This document shows, one piece after another, positions 12,094-26,200 of a DNA stretch of 64,000 bases. The position numbers were made by a program, and so were the translations under genes. The notes beneath the pieces are model-generated. The model made no database searches. It had not been told where the DNA came from and saw only the letters and a list, made by a program, of their open reading frames with translations. The first letter of the stretch is position 1. Each line of letters opens with the position of its first letter. The stretch comes from Mallotus nudiflorus (lineage: Eukaryota > Streptophyta > Magnoliopsida > Malpighiales > Euphorbiaceae): positions 62,001-126,000 of the forward strand of contig CANTUR010000823.1 in the NCBI GenBank assembly GCA_947683625.1. Reading direction: 5' to 3'.

Positions 12094-13536
12094 TATATTT
12101 AGCTCCTCTCAAAAATGTCTACAGTTTTCCTTCTTAAATCTGGTTAACTTCGGTATGTATGTGAGTGGATTCTTCCCTAATCTTTGAGTATTGTGCATAC
12201 ACTGAAGAACTCTGCAAAATTAAAGAACAACAAAAAATTAAAGAAAAAGAAATGAAATTTGGTGCCTTAATCCAACAAAAATTAAATCAATTATGATGTT
12301 AAAACTGAGTCCTTAGAAACAACACCAAAAACTTGTTTGTGCAAAACCGCAAGTGCACGGTATCGCCAAGTAGTATAAAAAAAATCATTCCCATGGAAAT
12401 TTGTTCTAATCACCTATTAACCTAATTATTTATTGTCTAAGACTTTCGAATAAGGAATTTGTGAATGAAATTTAAATATCAAATAAATTAATCCTAAAGA
12501 ATAAAAAACAATTTTCAAATATAAGGAATAGACAATCAATAATCAAAACTTTCTAGAGATTAAATCACTTCATAATCATTAAGTTATCTGAATTTACTAC
12601 TCAATTAGTTATGCATATCCCGAGTTTTCTAAAGCATCAATCAATCTTTTTTAAGTATCAATTAATTTAAATTCGCAATTGTTAATCAAGGTAATAAAAA
12701 CCCAATTATCATTGCAATTCAAACATCTAGATATCAAAATCATAAATTATGAACACAACCCAATGGGAATTTAATCAACTCAATTTATCTCTGATTTTGA
12801 ATTAAGTTAAACTTGTATTTAAAGGTCTATTAGAATTATCATCTCTTAATGCATAATCCCAATTGAAACCATGTTATTGATGGACAAACAAATATTTAGC
12901 CTAACATATTATAAAAATATTCAACACAACCATAAAAATATCCCATGAGAATTATAAGAATAAAGAAGAGAAAAGAGAAGAAAACACTAGGTATAAATTG
13001 TGAATGATTTTTTACTTTTAAAAATTCATATTATTTTGACATTAAAGTATAGATTCTGAATAATTTTTTTAGGAAGAATATTAAAATGTACGAAATATTA
13101 TATATAATTACTTCAATATTGAAAAAAATTACACAATTATTTTTCTCAAAAGACAAAATTATAGAAAATAAAATTGTATGTATTCTTTTATTAAATTCAT
13201 GTGAATTTTATTTTATTTAAATTTTAAGTTTGAATAATGCAGACGAATCTGAGCCAAATATTTTTAGGAATGGCTCGATTCCATCACGGAAAATCCACCG
13301 CTCAACATGTCAAGTTGGCGTCCAAATTAAGCTGTTGACTTTGATATTGTCTCATGATTTTTTTTGTTTTTGAGAAAATATTGACTCATGATATTGATTA
13401 ATATAATTTCATATATTCAGAGTTTACGCATCTTTACCTAATTTAATTTCACTTAAAGAGAATTATAAAATATTATAATTTTTTAAAGTAATTTTAATAT
13501 TTTTATATGTATTATCATTTAAATTTAAAATATTAT
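12094..13536. other. Non-coding, probable 5' part of the Athila/Tat-like element
   Basis: No gene seen. The segment upstream of the gag fragment holds ACCGCAAGTGCACGGTATCG (about 12347), a leader/LTR-type motif I associate with Athila/Tat-like elements. AT-rich sequence follows to the copia LTR. No LTR ends or target duplications were identified. Confidence 0.35.
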
Positions 13537-13759
13537 TGAAAAATAAAATTTAGAAAAAAAAAGAGAGAAAAATTTAAGGGAAATATTTTTTCATGATATT
13601 TAAATAAGGGTTACACTCCTTATATATATATATAGGAATCATAATCATAACCTAATTAGGAATAGAATAACATCCTAAATAGAATAAAAATTGTATTCCT
13701 AATTATATACAAGTATTTACTTCCTAATATATACAATAAAAATATATATTTCCTCAACA
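13537..13759 (-). mobile_element. Ty1/copia 3' LTR (223 bp)
   Basis: On the minus strand it starts TGTTGAGGAAATATATATT, right after the polypurine tract, and ends AAATTTTATTTTTCA. Its distal part matches the truncated 5' LTR at 29736-29856 (shared CACTCCTTATATATA and AGAGAGAAAAATT blocks in plus view). The match proves that everything between the two was originally one element. The base run ATTAT lies just outside at 13532-13536, but the far end of the other LTR is missing, so no target duplication can be confirmed. Confidence 0.85.
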
Positions 13760-13772
13760 CTCCCCCTCAAGT
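13758..13772 (-). other. Copia polypurine tract
   Basis: The minus strand reads CTTGAGGGGGAGTGT immediately upstream of TGTTGAGG. This is the classic plant Ty1/copia second-strand priming site, and it sets the 3' LTR boundary. Confidence 0.85.
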
Positions 13773-15260
13773 TAGTGAATGTATGTCAATCATTCTCAAC
13801 TTTATAAAACGTTTTTCCGAATACAGCCTTTGTGAGGATGTCAGGTAGTTGAGTTTAAGAAGAAACAAATGGAAGATCAATTGTTCCTTGGTTCAAATGA
13901 TCTTTTATGAAATATCTATCAACCTCTATATGTTTAGTCCAATCATGTTGAACTAGATTGTTTACAATTGTTATGGCTGCCTAATTATCACAATGTAACA
14001 TCATAGGCTTCAGATATTTTAATCTCAGATCCTAAACAATTCGCCTTACCCAGAGCAACTCACGTACTCCATGAGCCATTCCTCTAAACTCAGCTTCAGC
14101 ACTTGACCTTGCTACAACTTTTTGTTTCTTACTTCTCCAAGTGACTAAATTATTTCTAACATATGTAAAGTACCCGGATGTTGATTTTTGATCAGTTTGA
14201 TCTCCAGGCCAATCAGCATCACTATAGCCAGTAATTTCATAATTCTTATTCCTCCCAAAGAATAACCTTTTATCTAGAGAAGACTTTAGATATCTTAATA
14301 CTTGGTATACTGCATCCATATGTTTTTTACTCAAAGAATGCATGAACTGACTTACAACACTTATTGCATAAGCAATGTTTGGCTGAGTATGAGATAGGTA
14401 AATCAACCTTCCCACCAACCTTTGATACCGATCTTTATCAGCTATAACTTGATCTCCTAGGACTGAAAGTCCATGGTTAACTTCAATTGGAGTCTCGGTT
14501 GGCTTACAATCAAGCATGCCCATCTCTATCAGTAGGTCTATTGCGTACTTTCGTTGGTAGAGAGAAATTCCTTGAGCTAATCTTGCAACTTCAATTCCTA
14601 AAAAATACTTCAAGTTACCCAAATCCTTAAGTTCAAAGTCGAATGCTAACTATCTTTGCAAGATTGTTGTCTCACTCGAGTCATTTCCAATGACCAATAT
14701 ATCATCAACATATACAATTAGTGCGGTGACTTTAACTTCTGTTTGATGAATAGTGTGCGATCAACATCACTTGCTTATATCCAAGCTTTCTCATGAAAGT
14801 TAAGAATCATCCAAACCATGCTCGAGGCGATTACTGGAGTCTATACAATGCCCTTTTTAGTTTGCATACTCGGTCAGTACATTTAGTTCCAGGTGGTGGA
14901 TCCATATACAGTTCTTCATCTATGGTTCCATTTAAAAATGCATTCTTCACATCAAATTATCATAACGGCCAGTCCAGATTGGCAGCTAAGGAAATAAGAA
15001 CTCGAATGGTGTTCATTTTTTCTACTAGGGCAAATGTATTTTCATAGTCAATTACATACTTCTGAGTATACCCCTTTGCTACCAACCAAGCTTTATACCA
15101 ATTTATGCTTCCATCTAAATTGAGTTTGATAGTGAATATCCACTTGCACCCTACCGTTTTCTTTCATTTAGGAAGAGGAACAAGATCCCATGTTTAGTTC
15201 TTCTGCAATGCCTCCATTTCATCATTCATGGCTTTCTTCCAATCCAGATCATCTAAGGCT
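13773..15260 (-). pseudogene. Ty1/copia reverse transcriptase and RNase H (decayed)
   Basis: Polymerase and RNase H part of the copia polyprotein. Motifs in order: WKKAMNDEMEALQKN, VGCKWIFTIKLNLDGSI, LVAKGYTQ, FDVKNAFLNG, LYMDPPPGTKC, the catalytic LIVYVDDILVIGN near 14690-14710, and DLGNLKYFLGIEVA. The longest open block (14622-14032) holds the RT thumb, RNase H signatures including SDADWPGD and KSTSGY, and a SSAEAEFRGMA block. A CDN motif and a degraded tail run on to the polypurine tract. Stops and frameshifts occur throughout, so it is inactive. Confidence 0.92.
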
Positions 15261-15269
15261 TCTTGCACA

Positions 15270-16665
15270 TTACTCGGAATAGATACAGTAGATAATTGAT
15301 TTATAGTAAGTGCATGTGAGTTGGACAAATGGTTGGTTGATATGAAGTTGTTGATAGGGTATTTAGCTTTGGTATAAAGGTCTGGATCATATTATTTTTT
15401 CAGAACCTCTCTATTGAATCTAAAAGGATAACGACGCTCAGTATTTGGAGTTACTAAAGGAGATAAGTTTACCTTATTGTGCACATCTGCATCTAGAGTT
15501 TCTTCAGCTTCTGGTGTAGGTTGGGAAGATGTACTATCTTGATCACTTAAATTTTCTTCTATGATCTATCTAGGTGAGATGTTCGGACATGGAACATCAG
15601 ATGTCTGTGAGATGCTCAGAACATATGGGAGACTGAGACTCAGACTCAAAACACTCAGATTATTATTTTTAACATTTGGACCACTCATAATGCTATCTTC
15701 AAAATCAAAGAGGTTCAGATTTTTCTCCCCCTGAAGAGAGCACTTGGAGTAGGAGAAGAAAGGAGAATTTTCATGAAATCGAACATCCGAGTGACATACA
15801 TCTTCTTTGTGTTCGGATCATAACACCGATATCCCTTTTGTAGATCTACACAACCAATGAAGATACACCGAATATCTCGAGGGTCTGATTTGCCAAGTGT
15901 CTGATGAACATATGCTGAGTATCCAAAGACTAAGGGCTCGAGATTATTGAGGGGTAGAGATATGACAAGTTCCTGAAGTTTCTGAAGAGGTGTTTTGAAA
16001 TCGAGTACTCTTGATGGTGTCTAGTTTATAAGGTACACAGCGGATCAAATAGCCTCTCCCCAGTATTCTTAAGGAACATTCATGTCAAATAACAATGCTC
16101 GGACAACTTCCAATATCTGTCAGTTCTTTTATTCGACTATACCATTATGTTGAGGAGTGTCGGCACAAGATGTTTGGTGGCAAATGCCCTTCTCGTGGCT
16201 GAAATCATTTCGAATTGAGTTAATATACTCCTCACCATTTTCAAACTATAAGACTCGAATTTTACTCTGGTATGAAGCCACCATTTTGTGCAGGTCCTGA
16301 AACTTAGAGCACACATCTCCCTTATTTGAAAGTAGTGATACCCAGGTCATCTTAGTACATTCATCAATAAACGTCACAAAATATTGAGCACCAAATAGAG
16401 TAAGAATCCGTGCAGGTCCCCATATATCAGAATGATTGGTCATAAATGGAATTGAATTTTTATTATAACTCGATACATAAGAAATTCGGTGGCCTTTTTG
16501 CCAATTCAAAAATATCACACTTGAATTCTGAGTCTGTGATATTCAAAAATAAATCCGGTTTTATTTGTCTAAGATAATGAAAAGAAAGATGACCAAGCTG
16601 ACGATGCCACAAGATTACTTGGTCTTTACTTGAGTAACTTCCACCTACCCTATTTACTTTACTTG
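15270..16665 (-). pseudogene. Ty1/copia integrase (decayed)
   Basis: Integrase that would insert the element cDNA. The zinc-binding segment shows ILWHRQLGHLSFHYLRQIK and CDIFELAKRHR. The core contains HSDIWGPARI, TFIDECTKMTWV, CADTPQHNGIVE (active-site region), a YWGEAI block and TPSRVLDFKTPL. The longest open piece is 16518-16246. Stops interrupt it repeatedly. Upstream of the zinc domain the homology (TETLNCTIKFWPNYCVFQD-like, about 16820-16740) continues to about 16860, then ends abruptly at an insertion. Confidence 0.88.
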
Positions 16666-16865
16666 ACTTCTAACTTGAGTCATCATGTAACTCAAGATAG
16701 TACAACTTTCCATGTTTAACACCAGAGTCAATAATCTAGTGCGTTGCAATGTCCTAAAATACACAATAATTAGGCCAAAATTTAATAGTGCAATTCAAGG
16801 TTTCAGTGATTTGGGCAATAGACAATTTGATTGATGGTACTCAATTCTCTAAAAGAAAATTAGCA

Positions 16866-19800
16866 CCACAACTAGGAGATTCTAGATACAGAATACTAAC
16901 TTCTCTTAGTTTCGTGTTCATTTAGAATAATTTTATAAATGATTATTTCATCCTCTAATTACATACAATTTTATTAAAACCTAATTAACATCCATCTACC
17001 CAAACAAACAACAAGTCAATAAAATTACAAGTAAAAAATGCACTCAAGATTGCGTTGTCCCTAAGTCTAAACTATGTTAATTTTATTAAAAAGTTAGCTA
17101 AATCTACATTTTATTTACAAGTGAAATAGAATAAAAGTGGGCCTACATTAATTAATGAGCCTAAATCTATTTTTTAGTCTTTCTAAGATATGGGTTTAAG
17201 TCTATTTAATTTAAAAGGAAAATCAAATTAGTGGGCCTAAGTCTAATATGGTTTTATTTTAAATAAAATATGGGCCTAGATCTATTTATTTTAAAAGAAA
17301 TGCAATTAAATGGGTTGAGCTAAGTCTAAACAATTTTAATTAACTAATGTGGGCCTAAAATCTAATTAGCCTAATTGGCCTAAGTTGATTTTCATTATTT
17401 AAAGTTCTAAACCATTTTTAAACCTATTTATTTAGTGGGTTAGACCTAAACGTGGGCTTGAGGCCCAAAAACAAAAAAAAAAACATAAAAAAACAAGCCT
17501 AAAATAAATAAAACACAAAAATAGATCAAACAAACATTATAGTGATTTTTCTAAAAAAGAACCCTAAATTAATTACATGCAAACCCTAATTTAAGCTACT
17601 ACTACCATTGATTTTAATTGATTTTTTACCCAATTGAACCTAATTACTAATCAATTTTAAAATATAGAAAATGAAAATTTACTATTCCCACTACTAGAGC
17701 TATTACAAACTACATACAAAATTAAAATTATACACCCAAAAATTAAAATAACTACACAGAACACCAAAAATGGAAAAATGTCATGACCCAAAATAGGGGC
17801 CATGACCGGTGCTAGGGAACGGGAATTCTTTCAAATCCGAAACCCGTAGCAAGCCTTAAAATAAAATAAACTGACGCAATAATAATGATGATAACGAAAT
17901 AAAATATTATGCATTGAAATAAATCATAAATATTAAAATAATATTTACATCAACATGATTTAAATCAACATCCGTGTCATATATAAAATAAACTTTTAGT
18001 ACAAGTTTCAATTCGAATTCTTAATATACATAACTCACATAAATAAAGTACATATAATCCCATAATTTTTTTACAACTACTGCAGTGTCTAAATTATAAA
18101 AATAAAACTCAAGTGAGCAGTTTACGTAAAGAAATCGGGGAGGAAGAAATCCAGCGTAAGGGTCTGCTACTGAGGTCTGAAGACGATGACTCTCCTGAAA
18201 ATAGTCAATAGAGGGGAGTCAGACCTCACTGAGTGAATTACTATAATATATATACATACATACTAAATGGAAATGCACACAGTCAATAGTATGAATATAA
18301 TAAGTATATATACAAGCAAATACACTCAGATGCAATAAAATCATTTTATATATTTTTATTAAAAATCATAGTTTATGAAGGATCAAATAGAACCCTAGAA
18401 TGTTACAACCTCGAAAACAATGTTAGACAACACTCTAGCCATATAGGCTCACTTATTCCAAATAGGTTCACTTGTTCCATTTGGATAGTAGATTGGCCCT
18501 GAGACACTAAGTCAACCGAGCTCCAGCAGTCTGACTGTCAGTGTGATTGGCCCCGAGACACTAGGTCAACCGAGCTCCAGCAATCACACTCTCAAATCAT
18601 ATCTCACATCATATAAATCAATCCATCCAAATCAATATCCATAAATAAGTTAGTAATATAGCCTAAATGCTATCAGCTTACCGGTACGTACTCGGTCCTA
18701 GTGCTGCCCACTAGGTAGCACGTTCTATTGATATCCTTCATTTTAAAATATAAAGCATACATTCATAAAAATAAATGATGCATGAATTTAAATAAAATAA
18801 TAACATAAACCATATATATACTAGAAATATACCAAAAATAAACCAGGTATATTTCGAGTATATATACGTCAAATAAATCTAATATAATAGCAAAATAAAC
18901 TAGAAACATATTCAAAAACATTTTAAACATAAATGGTTAATAAAGCATGCATATAATTTAATATATACCAAAAATAAACCAAAAGTAAACTAAAAATAAA
19001 CTTAAGTACTAATCAAATTATTTATGCATATTTAATCAAAATAAAACATGCATTTCTAAATCATGCTCCCTAAGCATATATATATAGAATAGTAACTCAC
19101 ACTTAGTGCGCTCCTCGAGATAGGTCCGACGGGCCTGGTCCACTAGGCCTCGGTCTCGACGTAACTAAACAAACAATAACGACAGGAATCAGAATAAATC
19201 TAACAGAAGTTCTAAGGACTCAATCTAGATTACTAGACACAGAATTACAAATGAGAATTCGACCGGACATCACGTTTTATGAGAATTCTACCAAAAATCC
19301 GACAGAACCTCCCCTGTAAAATGGACATCTCTCTACTCAAAGAGTAGAGCCGGCCCTACAAAGAAACACACTTCAAAAAATAAACACAGAACACAACCAA
19401 AATCCCTCGGTCAAACTCCAAACTACAGTTTACCGACCGGGATCCACAATTCACAGAACAATTATGAAAATACCAAAAATACCCTTATATCATAGAAATT
19501 CATTTTATAAGTAGAAATTACATAATTAACCCTAAAACACAGTAAAAACTGACAAAAACTCATTTTATTAGAAAAATCGTATATTATATATATAATTAAA
19601 AATAATTTACGAAAAATAGTTTTAATTACTTAAAAATATCAAATGATTTGTAGAAATCATTTTTATACCCTAAATAACTATTAAAACCAATTAAATTACA
19701 TTTTTAGCCAATTTAGTGTAAGATTACCAAAATACCCTTATATATATAAATTAACATAATACTAATAAAAAATTCACCAAAAATTATATAATTACTCAAA

Positions 19801-22057
19801 ATTAATTTCCTCAACATAATTCTCAATAATATCAATAAATACACCCAATTAACCAATAAATTTCAATTTAACATATAATTAACCTAATTTTCCAAAATTA
19901 CCTAAACTAATTAAATTCAAAATAAATACATAAAAATTCCAAATAAATTCCTATAATTCATTTTAACACCTATATTTACCATAAAACACAATTTCATAAT
20001 TTATTTAATTAATTTTAGAAAATTAGAAAATAATAATAAAATATTCAAAAATACCCAAAAATCAAAATAATTCCCAAAAATTCTACAAAAATTCATACAT
20101 GTAGATTAAGCTAAGGGGAACAACATTTGTTAAGGGATTTATCATGAATCAACAAGAAAAATTCAAAAAAAAATCAAAAACCTAATTCGGTCAAAATGAG
20201 AAAAATCAAAAAACAAGGAATTCAAGGGAATTTAAGCTCAAACCAAGGCTAGAATCAAGATTACCATTGCTAGAGGAGTCCAAAGACACCAGAAATGTGA
20301 AGTTTGGTGGCCGGAGGAGGAAGAAACGTTGAAGCTTGGATTTCGGCCAAAAATGGCAGAAAACGAGCAAGTCGTTGCCAAGGAAGAAGACTAGGGGCGG
20401 CGGAGCAGCTGGAAGTGGAGGTGGCACAATGGGAGGCGCAGTGACGGTAGGTGATCGGGAGTTGCAGCGGTGAGGGAGGTTGGGTCCGACGGGGGAAGGA
20501 AGAAGAAAGAAAAGAAAAGAAAAAGAAAAGAAAGAAAAAGAAAAAAAGAAAAAGAAAAAGAAAAATAATAAAATATATATATATATATATTATAATATAG
20601 TATATTAATAAAATACTTGGAAAAATCACACACCACACATTTAATATTTTAATAATTTATATACTACATGAAAACAATTAAATAACAATAAACAAAATAA
20701 ATAAATAATAAAATATTAGGGTAATAAATTAAACACTAATTAAATAAATATATACACACATAGGCTTTATTTAGTATTTTAAAAATATGTATGAGTTCAT
20801 GAAATTATGGAAATTCATTTAAAATAATTAAATATAATTAGTTTACGTATCAATTTCTCCGAAAATGCAAGTCCCGGGAAAATTTTACGTAAAGTACTTA
20901 AAATAATATAAAATAATCAAAAATTAATTCTAATTAAACAACAACTCGTAAAATATCAATATTATATATAAAAATTATTAACACTACATATCCCGATGCA
21001 GTATAAAAATATTTAAAAACACGGGATATTACAAAAAAATAATAAATAAATAAAATCCTAAGAACTATTGAAGAAATAATACAGGTTCATCCATGGCATT
21101 CCATGTACCTTCTGTTCAATTCAAATATAGGCGGTATCCTCCTCAATCCACATGCACACATCAAAACAGAAAAAAAAAAAACAAGTAATCAGATTAGTAA
21201 TGAAATTAAACAATCAAAAAGAATAACAAAATAAGAGAATAATTACAAAAAGAAAACAATAGAAAAGAGTGAAAATGAAATAGAAAAATATCACTTGAGA
21301 TTTAGATGTTGTGCAGATGCTCTTTTTGGCCCCTCAGATTAGGATTTTCACCGTTGAAATTAAATTGTTTGTTGATTCTGGACTCGGACTTGATTGCGTT
21401 TAAGGACACTGGCAGTATCCAAAATTGGGTTTTTTTAAGGTTTTTGTGTTTTTTTTTTTATGTAAAAGCTCTCCAGAAAGAAAAACCCTTTCGAAAACCA
21501 GAAAAAAAAAAAGTTCCCCCCAGTAAAACCTCCCCAAAAAAACCTCCTCAAAAAAAACCTCCTCCTCACGCACGCATGCAGACTCTGCACGTACTGAACT
21601 TCCTCCAAAGGAGGAACGGACTGATGATCAGATAACGTTTGTTTTGATTTAAAAAAAAAGCCTTCTGCGTTTAAAAAAAATTATCAGATAATCATAAGGA
21701 TAAAATTTGAATTTTTAACCAATTAAAACACTGAAAAAAAATTAATAAAAATAAGGAAAAATACGCGAAAAAATCAAAAAATAGAATTGTTGCGCATCGG
21801 TACTGTGCAATGCCGATCGGCATTGTCTAATGCTGATCGACATTGTGTAATGCCAATCCTAAAATATATATATATATACTTTTAATTATCAAATGACCCT
21901 TAAAAAATGATTTTTTGCAATCAAATCCTAAAAAATGTTACAATTTAGTCCTTAAAGTCCAGAAAATCAACAACCAAGTTCAATTTTTGAATAAATTTCA
22001 TCATAGGGGCTTACATCGCAATTGTGCACAATTGCATCCCAAAATTGGGTGCTTACA
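16866..22057 (-). mobile_element. Insertion of unknown type splitting copia protease from integrase
   Basis: Copia homology stops near 16865 and resumes at 22064. The right edge read on the minus strand is TGTAAGCACCCAATTTTGGG, an LTR-like start. Without the nested solo LTR (17779-21033) it is about 1.93 kb, AT-rich and non-coding, with repeated GTGGGCCTAA-type phrases (17150-17460). AACAA follows the right edge at 22058-22062, but I could not find a matching copy or a clean CA end on the left. It may be a solo LTR of another family. Confidence 0.55.
17779..21033 (-). mobile_element. Solo LTR C, 3,255 bp, TSD AAAAA
   Basis: In plus view it starts TGTCATGACCCAAAATAGG and ends ACGGGATATTACA, so it lies on the minus strand. 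AAAAA flanks both sides (17774-17778 and 21034-21038); the low complexity makes this duplication weaker than the others. It shares all landmarks: GTAG|GGCCGGCTCTACTC hairpin island (about 19320-19375), stem-loops (about 18490-18592), CAG|GAGAGTC island (about 18190-18200), the CGTACCGGTA-type palindrome region (about 18680) and the conserved end. Purine-rich sequence near 20500-20570 gives spurious reading frames. Confidence 0.9.
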
Positions 22058-22063
22058 AACAAT

Positions 22064-22766
22064 ATCTATATTAAGAGAGTCAAAGTTAGATACTAATCCT
22101 TCATGAGTGACTAGTGTTATGCCTCCATTAACAGTCAAAATATTTTATTGGGTTGATGGGCGGATGGATGTAAGATGGTGAGTGGAGTTTTTCATATGAT
22201 CAATAGCACCTGTATCAATAATCCATGTATTATATTTTGAGTAAGATTTGTCATACCTGATGTTGCATTAAGATCACCACTTGGTTTAGTACCATTAGAG
22301 GTGGCAATTGTAGCCTTTCTAAGCTTCTTACAAGACTTTTTATTGAAATCCCACCATTCCGAATATCCCATAATTTCATAGCATCGTTCCTTGGAGTGTC
22401 CAACTTCACCACAATGAGTACAGGTGTATATGATGGACTTACTTGATATTTTCCCTTTGAACTGGGGACGAGTCTGAGTTGCTACAAGTACAGAATGGTC
22501 TGGCAGTATCTTTGGCTCTTCCATCATATGTCGTTGGTTGTGATCCCTCTGTACATATGCATAACTAGACTCGAGATCAAGAGGTGGATCCTTGTGGAGT
22601 ATTTCACTTCGAGCATTATTAAATTCCGAATCAAGCTCGGCTAGGCAAATATGTGTTTGAAGCCGAAAAATAGGTTTGTAGAGTGATACTACTCCATTAA
22701 TATCCTCCCCTTGTGTACACATCTGGACATTAATTTCCTGAAATATTCCAATTAGTTCATTATAGT
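22064..22766 (-). pseudogene. Ty1/copia gag C-terminal half and protease start
   Basis: Minus-strand gag continues from the interrupted part at 29220: NELIGIFQEINVQMCTQGED, RLQTHICLAELDSEFNNARS, LDLESSYAYVQRDHNQRH, then a CCHC knuckle CTHCGEVGHSKERC. An aspartic protease with WIIDTGAIDHM follows near 22230-22200 in another frame, then GGITLVTHEGLVSNFDSLN up to the insertion edge. The open part is 22722-22192. This is the best preserved piece of the copia polyprotein but is cut on both sides by insertions. Confidence 0.92.
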
Positions 22767-23279
22767 ATGCATGTCACAACCCAAACCGGGGGCTATGACC
22801 GGTGCTAAGGAATGAGAATTCTTTCGAATCCGGAACCTGTAGCAAGCCTTAAAAGAAAAGCATATAATAAAATAAAATAAAATAACAAAATATTTATGTA
22901 GTGGAAATTAAATCTCAAATAATAAATTAAATTCCTCAACTTCATTTAATAAAACAATATCACATCTCATACTCTTAATATAAATCTTCAGAGGAACACT
23001 TTGAATTAAAATCTTATACATGCATAAAATTAAATACAACTCTCGACAGAATCAAATACAACTACTACTGCAGCGTTTAGAGTATAAAATAAAACTCAAG
23101 TAAGTGATTTACATAATAGGGCCGAAGCGGAAGAAATCCGGTGGATAGGTCTACTATTGAGGTTTGAAGATAAGGACTCTCCTGGAAAAACATCAACTGA
23201 GGAGAGTCAGATCTCACTGAGTGAATTGTTATAATATATATACACGTATTACTAAATGTCAAATGCAATCAATTATATG

Positions 23280-26200
23280 TGTAATACCCTAAGTTTTCAT
23301 TTAACTAAAGTAATTATCAGATTTTCTTAGTGATAAATGAATTTACATTTGCTTACACACTTCTAATTATCTAGCTATTAATTTATAAGTATTTATGTTA
23401 AGAAATTATATATATATATATATATACATACATAGAAGATAGAATCCCTCACCCGAAAACCATCACCCTCACCATTTCTTCCCCGCCTGCCATCCACACC
23501 ACCTCTTCCCTTCACTGTGTCGCTTTCTCCACTGCCTGAAACTCCATCACCGCTGTGCCAGAGCTTCCAAGAGTGTTGCTACTGCTACCTCTCTTCGTCC
23601 TCACGTGACAACGCTTCTTCTTTCCTCGCCAGGCAGCCAGCTTTCTCTTCTTTACGCGTGACAGTCCCCTGCCAACTTCGTTCCTTCGCTAGTTGTTGCC
23701 CTTCTACCTCGCCTGAGCTGCTCCCTCAGCCTCCATTTCCGATGGCAGCAAGCTTCCCTTCCCCCTTGTTCTTCCAGCTTGACAGTGAGTGGTACTCACT
23801 CGATCTCTTCCTTCCTCCCTTAATCTTGGTTGTTCTTGGTAGATTTTTAGTTAATTAATGTTATTTAGTGTTTTAGGGGTTGATTTTAATTTTTTGATAA
23901 TTTTAGTGAATTATGTGATTTTTTTTCAGAATTTTATGTGATTTTATTTGATAATTACTTGGTTTAATTAGTTGTTATTTGAGTTCAATTAGTAATTAGG
24001 TTAATTATTTTTAATGTATTGATGTTTATTTAAGATTTTAGAAATTATGGCATAAATTGTAAATTTTGTGAATTTCGGGTATTTAACAAATATTTTTGTT
24101 AAATTTCAAAATTTATTGTTAAAAATTATGAAATTTTGATCATTGATATTATTATTAAATGTTATTAAGTTTAGAACTTAAATTATGGTTTTTGTGATTT
24201 TTATACTATTTTTATAAATATTTTTAAGTTTATGGCAAATGTGAATTATTAGGTTAAATTATATTTTTTTAGAAGAAATTAGTAGTCATTTATATGTTTT
24301 GATTATATTAAGATGTTTAATGTAGAGAAAATGATTTTTAGATGTTTGTATAATTTTCAAGGAAATTTTTTTGTATTAATGGTGTATTATATAAGTTGTA
24401 TATTATAAGGGTAGAAACGTAATTTTTGTTAAATATAGTTAAGCAATAAATTTTAGTTGGTTTTAATAATAATCAAGGAATTTAAAAGGGTTTTACAAAG
24501 TATCTACTAATTTAGACTAATTAACACTAATTTCTCAAAATCAATTTTAATAATATATTAGGTATTATTTGAATATTATGTGTATTTTTTTTCTCTATTA
24601 TTTGGATAAATATGTAATTTTACGCTAATTATAATTAAAATATATTTTAATTAGCTTTATTAATATTTAAGAGGTTTAGAGAAATTTTTATATATAAATT
24701 AATAAGTAATTTTCATTAAGTAATGTTAATTGTGAATATTATTTCCAAATATATATATATATGTTGGTTTGTGAAATTTTATTTTTAAATCTATATTGAG
24801 AGATGATTTTCTGACTATAGATAATCATATATGTGATGTGTATTTTTAGGGAAAATAAATGAATTAATTTTGTAATGTTTTGTTGGATTGTGATCTCGGT
24901 TGAGGCTAGGTGTAGTTCTGGAAGTCCGACTCGAGTGTGAATGTCTGCGATTATTAGAAGTGCGTTTTTATGCAGGTTTGGTTCTACCTTTGGTGGAGAG
25001 ATGTCCGTTTTACAAAGAAGACTCTGCCGAAATTTCGATAGATTTTTTCGTAAAACGTGATATTCGTAATAAATTTATACTGTTAATTAGGTTTTTCTTA
25101 TCTATCGAGTTTTATCCAGTCTTCCTTGAGTTAGCTTAGAATTTCACTATTTTTGTTGATTTTTTATTTCAATTTCATAGTCATGTTTTAAAATCGATCT
25201 GTTAATTTCTTTTTTAGAGCATATCGGAGCAGAAACCGTGAGATCGAGGCAGACGCACAGTCGTCAGCCTTCTCGTTCATCTTGTAAGTTGATAAAATGA
25301 TCTGTGCGTGTGTTTTATTTAAAGATGTGTGTGCTTATATTTTTATGTTATTATTATATGATTTATTCAATTTAATGCTGCTATTTAAGGTTTAAGCGCA
25401 TTTTATTTATTAAAATCAGTTTTTGAGAAATTTTAGTAGAACGGGCTACCTGGTGGGTTTCACCAGGACCGTGTGCACATGGTAGAGATTGAGAGGTGGA
25501 TCCGAATTATATATGACTGGTGAATATTAAACTGGGACAGGTACCTCGGTGGAAGCCTTTGCTCTCGGGGACCGCCAGTGATTGGAAAGTTAACAATGGA
25601 CTGGGATGGGTGCCTTAGTTGATGCCTTAGCTCTCGAGGACCACCAGTGCCATATATTTGGATTAAGTAAATGACTGTAACTTGGTGCCTCGGCTGATGC
25701 CTTTGCTCTCGGGGACCAGCAGTCTAGTTGGAACAAGTGGGTCCGGTTGGCCATTTAAAACTTTGGGTTTAAGGTTCTACCGAGATTTTTTTCAAAAGCT
25801 ATATCTATATATTATAAATTATTTTCACTATAACTATATGGTTTTCAAAAAGGTTTTCAAATCGTATAACTCTTTTTATTGACTTACTCAGTGAGGTCTA
25901 ATTCCCCTTAATCTATTTTTTTTAGGAGCTTGGGAGTTCAACCTCAGACTGCCTCCACGCCGGGTTTCTTCATCACCGACCATTTTATGTAGGTCATTGT
26001 AAGTTGTACTATTGTAATACTCTAGAAAGCTGCAGTAGTATCTGTAATATGAATTGTATGACTTAAGTATATTTGTGTATTTTATTTGTATGAACCACGT
26101 TTATGTATGATGATTTAAGTTTGATTTATGCTATGACGCTAGAGAATATTTTATTTATGTATTCAATTGTATTTTAATTTCATAAAAATCAGTTTGATAA

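Noticed and set aside
20206..20638. Overlapping Leu/Phe/Pro-rich minus-strand frames
   Set aside because: They come from a purine-rich (AAAGAAAAG)n tract and the GC-rich block of solo LTR C.
22058..22062. AACAA as target duplication of the 16866-22057 insertion
   Set aside because: No matching AACAA next to a TG start was found on the left side.
24900..25139. Open frame over the hairpin island of solo LTR E
   Set aside because: The same island in other copies has stops in this frame. Conservation follows RNA pairing, not codons.
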